Source: Gonatopus flavifemur
Taxonomy: Eukaryota > Arthropoda > Insecta > Hymenoptera > Dryinidae
Assembly (NCBI GenBank): GCA_018340375.1
Contig: JAFFJZ010000016.1
Span: 3,665,372-3,729,371, forward strand
DNA length: 64,000 bases
Direction of reading: 5' to 3'
A model generated the notes under the pieces. It ran no database searches, had not been told where the DNA came from, and saw only the letters and a program-made list of their open reading frames with translations. The position numbers and the translations under genes were made by a program. Below are positions 11,638-23,914 of this stretch, in pieces. Every line of letters begins with the position of its first letter. Position 1 is the stretch's first letter.

Positions 11638-12346
11638 TAGGGGTGTGCGGGTACCTGAGTCATCGGGTTTTTATCGGGTCGGGTCGGGTTTTTCAATTAC
11701 CCGTGTTCTTCCGGTACCCGATTACATTCGGGTAATTCAAATATAGCAAACGCTTTCCTCAGCAGAAAATATTGTGACAGCAATTCGATCAAGATTGCTG
11801 ACAAAACATGTGGAAGAGTTGTGCTTCCTCCATTCAAATTTAAAAATATGAAAAAAGAATGATATTTATAAGAAGAATATTTATTTTCATTGAGGTTCAA
11901 GATTATATATTGTGGTTACTAAATACGAAAATAGATAATATATTATTTATGAGATATAAATGTGATTATATTCTTTAATTGAATTAAAAAATAAACATAA
12001 ACATTCCATGAAGCAATTTGGAGATTTCTCAATGCGCTGCATAATCAATTACATGGAGTAAAAACCCTAATAGACTTGTAGTGAATATGGCATTCTTCAT
12101 ATTAGAATTGAATTCATATGAAATCCCCTTATTCCTACAATCGCTCAAGACAATTTGTCCTTGAAATATCAACGGCAATGGCAACTTCGAATAGAAGTTG
12201 AAAATATTAAATTCAAGCGATTTTATTATATTCGGGTACCCGACTTGGAAAACCCGATTTAATCGGGTACCCGACCCGACCCAAAAAGAAATACAAATAC
12301 CCGAACCCGACCCGACCCGATAAAAAGTGCTACCCGCACACCCCTA
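11638..12346. mobile_element. hAT-type MITE, complete copy 1
   Basis: Ends TAGGGGTGTGCGGGTA and the reverse complement. The flanks share GTATGGAG (8-10 bp), present once in the neighbouring tandem units. Arrays of CGGGTCGGGT near both ends form the sub-terminal region. A second complete copy lies at 40271-41000. Confidence 0.88.
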
Positions 12347-12972
12347 GTATGGAGTATTCGAAATTGTTTATAATTTTTATTGACAAACAAATGCGATGGT
12401 TGAAAACTTTCCAAACCACCTATTCTTAGATGAAATTTTCCGTAGAACACGATCCCGGGGTTTTCATCCACGTGAATTGATATTTTCAACAAAATGTTCA
12501 ATCAATAATTGTTTAAACAAATTGTAAAAATTTTTTTTCTCCGTGGATGTTCATCCTCCACCCAAATATCCTATTTCCAATAGTTTCTTTCCCCGTAGGC
12601 CAAGCAGTTTCGCCATGGGCATTAATGGGTTAATTCAGTACAAATTGGGTATGAATTTAGTATGAATCCTCCAAGATCTATTACCGAGAACGTATCGGAT
12701 TTCAGTATATTTTTAGTATGAATTGAGCTTAATTTCGGTAACAGTATCATTTGAGTATAATTGAGGTATGAAAAGTTCACAAACATACCGGATAAGTTGA
12801 TCATGATCAAAGTATGATCGTATTTGTTAAGGTAGATTCAAGAAAAGGATCTAAAACATAATATGAATCTAATTTTGCCTAAATTTTTGTAAACACGTTT
12901 GAATGTATCTTTCAAATCAATGCGTGATGAAATAAGATATTTCTTATACATATTATTTGTGGTTTGACGTAG

Positions 12973-13192
12973 GCATACATCAGAATCAGGATCATTGGAA
13001 TGGAAATTTAATTCGAGTCGCAGAGATATCTACGCGTCCAATAGTTCCATAATCAGTTCAGAATCTGCTTTCACGCCTAATGGAACTTATCGCAAAAAGA
13101 AGCTTGCGCCTCTGCCGCCACTGTCTTCGAAAGAAACATCTGATGCGTTGACATTGCCTACATCAAGATTGCATTCGTCATTAACAAGTGAT
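12973..13192 (+). CDS. MICAL-like: MICAL-like protein, proline-rich exon 1
   Basis: Starts after GACGTAG with one base completing the split ATG codon from the previous exon, so the protein reads PKPRT-M-HTSESGSLEW. It contains KKKLAPLPPL, an SH3-ligand-like PxxP motif with basic residues in front. The exon ends at the strong donor GTGAGT (13193) in phase 0, matching the next exon. The frame stays open to 13276, and a weaker donor exists at 13273 (phase 2), so a longer form cannot be excluded. Placement rests on phase and motif, not on a cDNA. Confidence 0.72.
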
Positions 13193-15099
13193 GTGAGTCA
13201 TACTGATGTGATTCCAATTATTTCAGACTACGATAGTAAAAATTCGATAAAGAATTCTGAGCCAGGGAAAAAGTAAAACTAATGTATATTCTTTGATGTC
13301 GTTCTTTGTGAAAGTTTCAAATCAGAATAGCACTGCTGTTGCTGGAATTATAATCAAAGCAACATTTCTAGCACTCAACTTTTAAGTACATCATTCAGCA
13401 ATATGGACAGCATTGGAACTATAGTATATCTGGCCCTGATTTCCGCTCTCGTATATTTTGAAAAGTTTTCGGTTGATTACTCTTAAGCATTGATGTAAAT
13501 TCGCCTTTCCTAGTCTATATAGGTTCATGAACCTACACAGTAACGAATGAAGTCGGGTGAAAGATCCTTTTCGGATGGTAAAATAATCGAGTGTTGAAAT
13601 GAACACTGCTGAATGTGTTTTTCAACGCTCAGCTGTATTCAAAACGCTTGATAACAATTTCATTTTTCTCAGTATTGAATTTTACTCGCCCCAACGTGGA
13701 ATAATTCAAAGACATACGAAAATATCAATACACGGAAGAGTGTGAAATACACTCGCCGTTCATAGTAGAAAAGAAGTACTCCCGCGTGTGGACCTGTACG
13801 AACCACTCAGTGTGTTACTTGAGTGTTAAATTTCACACTCAATTCTTTACTGTGTATATAGGTCCATGGTTCAATATATATCATATTATAAATAGTATTA
13901 AAGGAGCCAATTTGAATTCTTCAAGGACTCTATTCTGCTGACATTTCAGAGATTCATTTTGTAATTCCGAAATCAATCGGTGAGATCTGCCCACTGAACA
14001 TTCCCATGAGAACCTCGCATTAAAATTGCAGCAATCTTGATGCGATCTTGAAAGTACCTGTTTCTCGATTTAAACATACAATATCACAGATGTACTTTGT
14101 AGGAATATCGTTATTATATTTGGATTGACTAAACTTTGTTTGAATCAAATAAATTTCTATTTGAATATGAACCTACTAGAGTTTTAATTCGATCAAATGA
14201 AAAATTTATTTGATCCAAATAAATTTTTAGTCATTTCAAATAAAATTTACTTGAATTGAGTAAAAATTTACTGGATGCAATGAAATATCTAGTAGGTTTA
14301 TATCCAAGCAAATCATTTTTCTGGGTGTGACAATATTACAATGCCTCCAGAATATTGCAGAATATTCTGAAAATATTACTGAGACATTTGTGCTATGCGG
14401 GTTTGTATGTTAATATACCTGTTGTAATTCTCACAACAGGTACTTTCAAGATCGCATCAATTTCGTTGCAATATTAACGGAATATCAACATACCATCCGA
14501 GTAAAGATTTTGTCTGCAAGATTTCTCCGAACTGAATTCATGAAACAGTTTGAAATTTTCAGGGAATATTCTTTGATACTTTATAAATCGCGGTACAGAG
14601 TCGAAATTTCAAATTTCGAAAAAAGTTCTTGTTCTCAGTCGGTGAAAGAGAATTTCTTTCCGAAATCTCAAATTCGGGCTCTGTACCGCGATTAATGAAG
14701 TATCAAAGAATATTCCCTGAAAATTTCGAACTGTTTCATGAATTCAGTTCGGAGAAATCTTGCAGAAAAAATCTTTACTCGGATGGCACGCTGGTATCCT
14801 GTTAATGCAAGTTTATAACAGAGATATGACTCAGTGGGATAGTTTTTGAAATTTGTTCTATCTCAGACTGAATCTGTATATTTGGTGTAGGGATACGCCG
14901 GATATCCGGTTCTGTTCCGGCCGCATCGAATATTCTTCAAAATGGAATTTGAAATATCTCTGTTGTAAAATTCCCACTAAACCTCATAGTCCGATTTCAT
15001 GAATTCCAAGTTTTGATGAGGCTTGATATGTGTATTTGAAAAAGTACCTACAAAATTCCATGAAATTTCATAAGGCTTAAAAAATTGATTGGTTTTCAG
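13193..15099 (+). other. MICAL-like intron with MITE remnants
   Basis: 1.9-kb intron (GTGAGT ... TTTTCAG). It contains a segment at about 13895-13985 resembling the arm of the palindrome at 25714-25967, a damaged CTGAGCATT-family MITE at about 13990-14485, and the foldback at 14493-14786. No exon was recognised. Confidence 0.7.
14493..14786. repeat. Foldback element of about 294 bp
   Basis: CCATCCGAGTAAAGATTTT at the left returns as AAAATCTTTACTCGGATGG at the right. The arms of roughly 140 bp are nearly perfect, with a short loop near 14645. The arm words CTGAATTCATGAAACAG and ATTCGG are shared with the larger palindrome at 38748-39130, so both belong to one family. Confidence 0.85.
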
Positions 15100-15429
15100 A
15101 ATACATCTCTGCGAACCACTCCTCGATCACGTAAAGCTAAACCAGCTCCACTTCCGCCCATGTTCGCTAGTACTCCACATAATATTTCTACAAACTCTTT
15201 AAACCTTGATGAATCTCCAATGCATGGAACCCACAAAAGTAATGTGCACAATGTATGGGAAAATTTGAAAACCAATAAAAACGAAGCGAATCGAAATCGG
15301 CAAGGTTTGGCAACAATTTTGGGTGAAGATGATGCATGCTGTAAAGGATTCTCCAATAAGACTATGCAAGGAAAATGGAAGAGGAAAAAAGGTCCAGCTC
15401 CACCACGACCGATGCCTCATAGAAGAAAA
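15100..15429 (+). CDS. MICAL-like: MICAL-like protein, proline-rich exon 2
   Basis: Acceptor TTGGTTTTCAG, donor AAA|GTATGT, both phase 0, 110 codons. It carries two basic-proline segments: SRKAKPAPLPPMF near the start and KRKKGPAPPRPMPHRRK at the end. Such PxxP stretches lie between the NPF region and the bMERB domain in MICAL-L proteins and are candidate SH3 ligands. The last residues RRK join the bMERB exon at 50586 across a 35-kb intron. Confidence 0.82.
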
Positions 15430-15461
15430 GTATGTTTTATTTGTATGGAAATTTAATTATG

Positions 15462-15723
15462 CCCACTGAGCATTCCCGTTAGAACCTTGCATTAATATTG
15501 TAGCAATTTTGAAAGTCCCTATTATGAAAATTACAGCAGTAATATTACAACATGCGATTACAAGTCAATTGTAGCGATGTTGCGTTGTCAAATGATATTC
15601 TGACGATATTTATGTAATTTACTTTTGTAGAATTATATTTGTAAATTGAAAGGCAGGTACTTTCAAGATCACCTCAATATCGCTGCAATATTAATGCGAG
15701 GTTCTAACAGAAATGCTCAGTGG
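15462..15723. mobile_element. Complete CTGAGCATT-family MITE, 262 bp
   Basis: CCCACTGAGCATTCCCGTTA at the left and TAACAGAAATGCTCAGTGG at the right form terminal repeats extending about 60 bp inwards (TTGCATTAATATTG, GATCTTGAAAG-like words). No coding capacity. It is the best-preserved copy of the family in the window. Confidence 0.85.
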
Positions 15724-16300
15724 ATGATCAGTGACAGTAGAAGGAAACATTGTGTTCTAATGATGAGAGAAACAATTGATCAATATCATGTTATTTAGAA
15801 AATCATCAATCAAAATGTGAATTGTCAATGTACACACTTCACCAAGTTTCTATCTTACCCACTGAGTATGTAATATTACAACACATTGCAACAATGTGAT
15901 TTTCATTCCGCGTTCAGAACATTATGAAGCGCTGTCACAATACCATCCATATACTTTACAGGAGTAATGTTTGTAAAAATGATATCATTGCAATGTTATG
16001 TGGATTGAGAATCATCGCAACAAAGTAGCATATGTGACGTATGCAATGTTCCAAATCTGTCTTCCATATCAAATAGATTCAAGCTCTTGGCCATATTGAC
16101 GCAATGTGGCTGTGATGATGCCTTGGACACGGACAATTTCCATGCAGTGATCAATGAATTCATGAATTTAACTCACAACTGCGTGCTCGAACCAAGTTTT
16201 TTTTTCATTTCAATAACATGAGTGCTCAAGCGAGCAGACCAAGTCGTCCCAAAAGAACACTTGATATTATTTGCAAGATGATGAATACTCAAATTCTATA

Positions 16301-17122
16301 GGGGAGAGTCGGGTATAGCGGGAATAAGTTTACATTTCATTCTTTACAAGGTATAAAAGCTGAAATTTGCGGAACCTTGATCGTGCTATCTTGAAGAGCA
16401 GGAATCCAACTTAATTTTGAGATACACGAACGCACACAAATCTCAAGCTGATGCGCTAAGTTTATCAATTCTTCAAAAACCGAAGAGTTCGGATAAAGTG
16501 GGAAATTGTCGTGTAATGTGGGAAATGCACTGAATCTGTTGGAAACAAATATAAATTGGAATTCAAATACCGATATTCATTAATTTTGAACCTATAGCTG
16601 ACAAATATATTACTTCAAACATTTTGAACATTGCCTGTTCAAAACTGAAAAATTCGTTGATCTAATCGGTTATCAAGTGTCACATGAGCAAATATCTGAA
16701 TTCTAAGTGAAATCTGTATTTTATCCCTTTATCTATCATGCCATACCCAAAATCCGTATTAATACGCCCTATTTTTCCTATGACGCTGAGCATTCCACTC
16801 GACAAGTGATTTCCCACATTACCCAACTAATATCTCACACATACATACATGCATATATTTGAGACCGTAATGGATTATTATAAATGGATCAATCATGACG
16901 TGGAGAATATTAAAAAAAATACCCAAAACATAACTCGGAAAAAATCCTCAAAATCTCCTTTTCATTTCTTTTGCGAAAACAATGGAGCGATATATGCTGA
17001 TATGTCTATGACTCATGAAAAATGATTCGACATCGAAAACTACATGTCACATGACTTAGGCCACTTCCAAATACACGACTATACAGAAATAGTTGACCTT
17101 TCCCACCTTACCCGACTTCTCA
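16301..17122. mobile_element. TIR element beginning GGGGAGAGTCGGGTATAG
   Basis: The left end GAGTCGGGTATAGCGGGAA matches the right end TTTCCCACCTTACCCGACTT in reverse complement. Internal repeats of the form GTGGGAAAT / ATTTCCCAC are spread through it. It is similar in style to the element at 49087-49987. Confidence 0.6.
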
Positions 17123-17533
17123 TTTCACCTGACTTTTCCCTAAATATTAGATTTCAATATGACAAAAAATGGAGACATATCAAAAAGGACATCTTTTGAC
17201 AGAAAACATTTATCTACAGAAACTCATTGTTGAACCGATTGGAGTCCCTGGCAAAAAACACTTCTTAAATCATATTATATATATTCAAAAACGTAATAAG
17301 GAATCATTAGAAATAGTGGGAACAATATGGCAATGTCAAAATCACACCTTATTCCCAAATCTTTCCTATTGCTTCTCCGTTTTGTAAAAGGATTTAGGAC
17401 AGTTTTTGCCAGGGCTGCCCAGCTTGAACATCGGGAGGTGACGAATAAGAAGTTTTTTAATTCATCAAAGTAAACGATTAATATTATAGCCTGTGATGGA
17501 CCAAGCTGTCTTGAAAATATCCCGCATAATAAT

Positions 17534-18020
17534 TCATCATCATCATCATGAAGTAGTCAGTCTTATGACTGGTTTGATGAAATCCTTCAACCCTGTCTAT
17601 TATCCGCTAGGCGCTTGATTTCTACATATCTACGGCAACCCTTATCTGGTATAATTTGCTTCATATCCCTTAATGTAGGTCTACCTTTTCGAGTTTTACC
17701 ATTCATTTTTCCTTCCAATATTGTTTTCAATAAGCTATCATGCCTTAATGTGTGGCCTATCAGATTACTTCTTCTTTTCACGACATGTCTCAAAAGACTT
17801 CTTTTTTCATTTACCTTCTCAAGTACTTCTCCATTTGTTACTTTCTCTATCCACTTTACTCCAAGCATCCTTCTATAACACCACATTTCAAAAGCTTCGA
17901 GTAACTGTTTTTTTTTGGTAGGAAGCTTGTTTTCCTTGTGCTATTCTCGCTCTTATATCTCTTTCGCTTTGACCGTTTTCTGTAATTATGCTTCCCAGAT
18001 ATTTAAATTCGTTGACTTGC
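17534..18020 (-). mobile_element. LINE copy C: 5'-truncated RTE/BovB-like 3' end
   Basis: On the - strand the coding tail MWCYRRMLGVKWIEKVTNGE ... GHTLRHDSLLKTILEGKMNG ends in ADNRQG, followed by a (ATGATG)n tail at 17534-17550. The same C-terminus occurs in copies A and B. Relative to them an internal segment near 17900 is deleted (about 130 bp). Only the last ~0.5 kb of the element is present, the usual result of incomplete reverse transcription. Confidence 0.88.
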
Positions 18021-20579
18021 TGATTCGGCACATGACGTATTAAATCCCATAGATTCAAATTAGTCATTCCCGCAATGCAGTCAATTGAAATTCACTGTTT
18101 GTACTTTTGAAAACTTCACATTTTCGATAATGCTCTGATTAGGCATAACACTCATTGGATATCATTTGATTCTCATGTGTAACTGGGTCATTTATTCCGA
18201 TTGATTAACTCTGTCCATTCGCCCATTAGTTCTTATTCATTTACGTTGGGTGACTCGTGGTAGTGCTCATCGAAACTAATTGTATTCAATCCGGATATCG
18301 GTTGCACAATGTTCTGAATCAATCTCATTCAATCCTCATTGTTACTATCCTGCGTTCATAGTCGTGTTCCTCCCATTGAATCCCATTATCTATTCCGTTC
18401 CATCATCCCAGGTCAAATGCTGATCCGTTCTCATTCTTTGATTCGTCATTTTTCTTATCAATTCTCAATCACAAATATCCCAGATTTTCTATATTGAATT
18501 TGCTGATTGATGCTGATTGAATGACGATCTGCAATACACTCATTGAATTCTATGAATTGCATGTGAAATTTCAAATGTTCAAATCATTATCCAATCCAGA
18601 AACATAAATACGTATACACCGCATTACATTCGATTAAATTCCTTCTCAATATTTTCCTATGAATGCGGGTCCACCCATTACATCTGTATATTGCTTATTC
18701 GGTACTATTCATACAGTCATGTGTATTTGTTACTATTGGAAATGACCAAATCCGATTGGAGTTCAATCATCATCCATCGGTGCTTTGGAGTACTCCTCAT
18801 TCATTCAATGGAATTTGGTCATAATCAATCGTTTATTTTAACGAGGGATGGTATAGGCAGAAAAATCTTATTTAGTACCTCTTTTGGAAATATATGTACG
18901 CCAAACTATGTCAAAAAGTACCATCAAATTATGCCAAGAAGTACAATGAAACTATGGTCAAAATTATTCTTCGATACGCGGTTTCTAACAATTTTTTAAA
19001 AGAGCGTGAAAAATTACGATAATTTTTAATGAACACAAACTACATATCTTAAACTAAAATTACTATAATTGTCCAAACTCATATGTAACGCTGAATTATA
19101 CTAAACAGTATATAAAAAAAACTCATCTGCAAATATTCCCTAAGAGAACAAAAACCTTGACGAATGTTCATTGAACGTTCGCAAACGTCTAGGAACATTC
19201 AATGAATGTTCCTGGAGGTTTGTGTTCTCTTGAGGTTGGATAGCCAAAAATTGGCTACGAAAGCTATTTTTTAGGTCCCACATCTATTCTCTCAGCCGTA
19301 ATAGCGCGTAATGTAACTGTCACAGCACGAATATCATAACTAAATTCTTTCCGTTACCGTTATTATATATTATGAAGTGAAATGAAAAAGAGAGATAACG
19401 CATTCATTTTTGCATGTACGGCAGAATTACGTTGAAACTACTTCAAATACCTACACGATTTCAAATATTTCCGTAGGACGTGAAAATTCAGGACTATTTG
19501 CGTCGAACAAGGACAACGTATATTCAGACTGAATTAAATATTAAATATTAATATATCTATACCAAATCATGTCGACAAATTATCGTGAGAATGTTTGGTT
19601 TCCACGTATAAACACTTTTTACATACAGCACAAAGTTTTTCAGAAATATCTCAGAATATTGCTACGATGTGACTGTGACTCACTGTTGCCAGTAAACCTC
19701 TAGATGTAACAGAATTCATCAATCAAGAGACGCGGTAGCGTCTCGACGCCAAGTACAGGAAAACCCTGAAAGAAAAAAAAAATGAAAAAGCATAAGTCGT
19801 GCGCTACCGTGTATCTTTACTCGAAAACCAAGATTTTCTATAGTCAAAAAATCTTTAACCCACAATAACTCATCACAAATTGAATTTCACGAAAAAATAA
19901 TTGCACTTCTATTATATAATTCGAATACACACTTTCGATTAAGCACACTACGAAGTTGATCCGTTCACGCGATCCCGAGATACAAACGTTTCAAATTTTC
20001 ATGCGATCAAAATATCAGGATTTTTCTTCATCATCATTGCCACTTTCGATTTATTTTAATCACGATAGCGACTATAGTTTTTCGTCATCGGAATTCGGGA
20101 GGGTTTCTTCCATTGGCATAGAGATATTCTGTCTCTTTCTTCTTGGGACATCCAATATTCTGTCCTTTTTCCTTTCTTCCAATATCCAATAGCATTCACT
20201 TCAGTTAATGTATATTATAATCCAAACATCCAATAGCGTGCATTTCAGTGTAGTGTGGTCTATACATTGTCAAAACATAAACAAATAACCTGTCAATGAG
20301 GCGATGTGTTGATAGGTTATTATAATATTAAAAGAATAATTGAAAAATGGATGAATTGTGAATTGCAGGTTATACTACATTATAGGTATTACAGGTCATT
20401 ATAACAACAATCGAACGCACACAAATAACCTGGAATTATATATACTTTTATATATGACTTGAAAAAATTCATGAATGGATTAATGAATAAATGATGAAGA
20501 GGTTATTTGTAAAAAAAAAACACAAAAAGTTTGAGAAAGGTATAAATAAATCTATTTGCTACATTCAGGAAATTGCTAT
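18021..20579 (+). other. Intron sequence without recognised genes
   Basis: AT-rich sequence. An ORF of 102 codons at 18691-18999 has no family resemblance I can name. The palindrome at 19142-19231 lies inside. From about 19700 to 20200 a slightly less AT-rich patch contains no supported exon. Confidence 0.5.
19142..19231. repeat. 90-bp micro-palindrome
   Basis: AAGAGAACAAAAACC at the left returns as GGTTTGTGTTCTCTT, and the interior GAATGTTCATTGAACGTTC is itself palindromic. Its organisation resembles the CAACAGAACC micro-elements at 44264-44356 and 59591-59698, though the ends differ. Confidence 0.7.
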
Positions 20580-21353
20580 ATACATAGGTAAGCTCTGTAT
20601 GATGTATTATTCATAAAATACAATATTCCTTTACAGACAACAGCTCAGCAGAAATACCGTAATGAACAGTCTGCTACTGTTGGTTCTTACCACCAGAACC
20701 ACAGGCTGATGATCAAATAAATCATACAAGGTCTAGTTGAAAATAATTATTCAAATTTATGCATTACTTTTTAGGTGAAATCTTATGGGATATACCATAA
20801 CCCCCTTACAAACAATCTACTATCAGGTTCTCCTGCTAGAGTCGTTGGAAAATGATCAAATGGATCATATCGAGCATGCTCAAGGGAAAAGATTCAAGTT
20901 TATTTGCAATTCCTCCACATACCAGAAAGTCAGAGATATATCATAAGTTCTGACGGACAGCCAACTACTGGAGCCTTCCGAAGTAGCTGATCAAAACCAG
21001 ATGACCAGCTACTTCGGAAGGCTCCACTGTCGATTTCTCTAATTAGGATCATAGGCAATCGATGAAAAAGATCATACCGAGCCTGCTCAAGGGTGATGAT
21101 TGCCGTTTATTTGCTATTTTTTTTACAGGCAAAAGTATAATGGATATACCATAATCTCTAATGGAATCCACTATTCTGCAATCAGAATCGTGAACAAATA
21201 ATGAAACAGAATAGTGAATAGATAATAAATGTAAATTCAATTATAGCAAGTTTGAAAAACATTCGAAAATAAGGTTAGTCACCGAGCACTTCAGGTATAC
21301 TAAAATATGACATCCTGAATCAAAATTATGAACTAAGTACAAAATGGTTTCCC
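20580..21353. repeat. Diverged direct repeats next to the large palindrome
   Basis: Blocks such as GGTATACC, GATCATACCGAGCCTGCTCA and GGATATACCATAATC recur at roughly 180-250 bp intervals and resemble the ~185-bp units of the palindrome arms that follow. They look like older members of the same tandem family. Confidence 0.5.
20969..21026. repeat. Perfect 21-bp inverted repeat
   Basis: TGGAGCCTTCCGAAGTAGCTG and its exact reverse complement are separated by 16 bases. The perfect stem in otherwise diverged repeats suggests a recent micro-element or a selected hairpin. Confidence 0.8.
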
Positions 21354-22119
21354 TAGATTCTTTGAGTAAAATTACAGGTGGATCAAGAAAAAGTAGAAAG
21401 GCTGCAGGTATACTATACATCTGTATGTTACTTACCACCACGATCACTATCATCAGGTAGCGTAGAAGGAAAATGAAGAAAAGGCAGAAGTGCAGTGGAT
21501 ATACAAGTCCTTGCGTTGAATAATACCATTATCAGATTCTTCCAACAGAATCATAGGTGGATGAAGAAAAAGCAAAAAGGATGTAAATGTGTCATAAATC
21601 TTTATGTTATGTACCACAATAATCAATGTCATCGGATAGCGTCATAGGAAAATGAAGAAAGGGCAGAAGTGCAGTGGATATACAAGTCCTTGCATTGAAT
21701 AATACCACTATCAGATCCTTCCAACAGAATCATAGGTGGATGAAGAAAAAGCAAAAAGGATGTAGATGTACCATACATCTGTACGTTAAATCCTACCATG
21801 ATCATTAGATAGCGTTGAAGGAAAATGCAGAAAAGATAGGAGCGCAGTGGATATATCACAAATCTTTGCATCGGGTGCATTCCACTGACCAATTGACGAA
21901 TGATTAGAGAGACTGTTTAGGATCAACTCAACGAAAATTGAGCAGATACAATATTCTGATTATAGAAATTGTTGCAGAACAACTACAGGTCAACTTGACT
22001 GATGTGACTGGATGTGACAATTCATTCTGAATGTTTTCTTCCGCAGTTCCATCTTTTCAGTTGTTCCATTCAAGCTGGATTATATTTGTGTTCTTACAAA
22101 CCATCATTTTTATCTTTAC

Positions 22120-22340
22120 TTATCTTGTTTTTGGAATGATTCAATTCTCAAATATCGTGAATATTAAATGGTTTGGATATTTGATACAATATTGCTTTTT
22201 AATGATCATAAATCACTTTGAATACATTTTGAACATTTCATGGATCCTAGAGTTATTAAATCTCTCAACCCAAAATACTCTATGAGAATTTAATAAAATT
22301 CATGATATTTGAGAATTGAATCATTCCAAAGCCAAGATAA
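22120..22340. mobile_element. Palindromic MITE inserted in left arm
   Basis: TTATCTTGTTTTTGGAATGA pairs with TCATTCCAAAGCCAAGATAA. The right arm lacks it at the mirror position (22946-22950), so it inserted after the palindrome formed. The flanking TT/AA is consistent with a 2-bp target. Confidence 0.8.
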
Positions 22341-23068
22341 CCCGTGTGGAAATATTTCGCTGAAAAATGTCTGCAAAACTATGAAAAATCTCTGAAAAAA
22401 AATGAAAAAACTCTGAGAAACTCTGAAATTTTGATGAGAAATTTAATATTTTTGGGACATTCTTTACAGACTTTTTTCAGACTTTTTTCAGAGTTTCTCA
22501 GAGTTTTTTCATACTTTTTCAGAGAAATAGTAACGAAATTGCACTCTGAAAAAACTCTGACAAAACTCTAATAAATTGTTGACATTTTTCTGATTATTGA
22601 AAAATCCTGAGACTCAATAAATACATTCATATGCCGTATTCAAATATCATGTGTGAAAAAGTGTTCGAAAATTTTTTAATTTTTTTCTCAAAGTCAGAAA
22701 AATGTTAGCAATTCCTCAGAGTTTTGTCAGAGTTTTTTCAGAGTGCAATTTCGTTACTATTTCTCTGAAAAAGTATGAAAAAACTCTGAGAAACTCTGAA
22801 GAAAGTCTGAAAAAAGTCTGTAAAGAATGTCCCAAAAATATTAAATTTCTCATCAAAATTTCAGAGTTTCTCAGAGTTTTTTCATTTTTTTTCAGAGATT
22901 TTTCATAGTTTTGCAGACATTTTTCAGCGAAATATTTCCACACGGGAAGTAAAGATAAAAATGATGGTTTGTAAGAACACAAATATAATCCAGCTTGAAT
23001 GGAACAACTGAAAAGATGGAACATTGGAAGAGAACATTCAGAATGAATTGTCACATCCAGTCACATCA

Positions 23069-23914
23069 CCCTGGTGAAAATGGAGCCTTCTGGGAAGAGT
23101 TACAAAGACGTTATTAGAGAGTCCTATAAGAGTAATCGAAGGGTCAATTCAAAGTATCAGAAGCGTTTCGCAGGAGTCATTTGGCGGATGTAAAGCATGC
23201 ATGAAAGTGAAAAAAAGAAAGTAAAAAAAAAGAATTTGCAAAGAGGAATCGAACCAAGAACTTCTGAACTCGGGAGAAAGTCCTTCACCGCTAGGCTAAC
23301 ATCGGTGATTGAAAAATGGGAACTTTATTTCCCTCATGAAGTGTGTCATAAGGGAATGTGCTTTAAATTCAATCTTTCTCATTGAATTAAAATGATTTTT
23401 CATCCTAAAAGTTTACAAATCAATTTCAATATCCCATGTGTAATCATTAAATGTGCAAAAGAATTTAATTAACTTGCACATATCAAACATCATCAAATTA
23501 CAGTTCGATAATTCAAAACAATTGTGGTTTAGTAATTATATTGGTATATGTATCTTGAATACGAATAAAATTTTTTAGCTTAACAACTGGTATAAACGGT
23601 AAAGAATACCCTCTAAACATTCTAACCTCAAAATCATATAATTCTCAATCAATCAAAACATATACACAAGGGAAGTCCTATAAGCGTGTTGAAAACCTTC
23701 ACTACTGAAACATCGTAAACATCAGGAAAGAGTTATTGAAGAGTTGGAGAAGAGTGTTCAGTAAGAAGGGTGCGTTGGACGTTCAATGAAATGTGATAGC
23801 ACGCTCAACCAAATTTGCCTTAGAGTCATTACCGGTCGAAACTTTTCACAAACGCTTCTGTCACTTTATTGCACACTTTGACGGTGTTTCAAGCACGTTC
23901 GATTTTTACCAGGG
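23069..23914. mobile_element. TIR element CCCTGGT...ACCAGGG in right arm
   Basis: CCCTGGTGAAAAT and ATTTTTACCAGGG are terminal repeats. CA flanks both ends (23067-23068 and 23915-23916), whereas the left arm of the palindrome has a single uninterrupted copy at the mirror site. No transposase is visible, and a tRNA-like segment lies inside. Confidence 0.85.
23238..23306 (-). repeat. tRNA-derived (SINE-head-like) segment
   Basis: On the - strand a perfect A box TAGCCTAGCGG (23288-23298) precedes a perfect B box GGTTCGATTCC (23245-23255) at tRNA-like spacing. A 5-bp anticodon-like stem can be drawn, but its loop has 8 bases and the acceptor stem does not pair. This is more likely a tRNA-derived SINE head or tRNA pseudogene than a working tRNA. 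Confidence 0.6.

Larger units (their letters stand above)
9971..12629. mobile_element. TTAA-flanked palindromic composite element
   Basis: Both ends read CCCATTAATGCCCATGG inwards and are flanked by TTAA (9967-9970 and 12630-12633), the target of piggyBac/Kolobok-type transposons. The arms 9971-10467 and 12133-12629 are reverse complements over about 497 bp, including part of a hAT-type MITE. Between them lies a 268-bp tandem array and the rest of the MITE. There is no transposase, so it is non-autonomous. Confidence 0.85.

Noticed and set aside
15075..15099. Alternative acceptor at 15074 to match the weaker donor at 13273
   Set aside because: The acceptor context is poor, while TTGGTTTTCAG at 15099 is strong and matches the GTGAGT donor at 13193 in phase.
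18691..18999. 102-codon frame as a gene
   Set aside because: Low-complexity AT-rich sequence without motif or splice support.
23238..23306. Functional tRNA gene
   Set aside because: A and B boxes are good, but the acceptor stem does not pair and the anticodon loop has 8 bases; it lies inside a TIR element.
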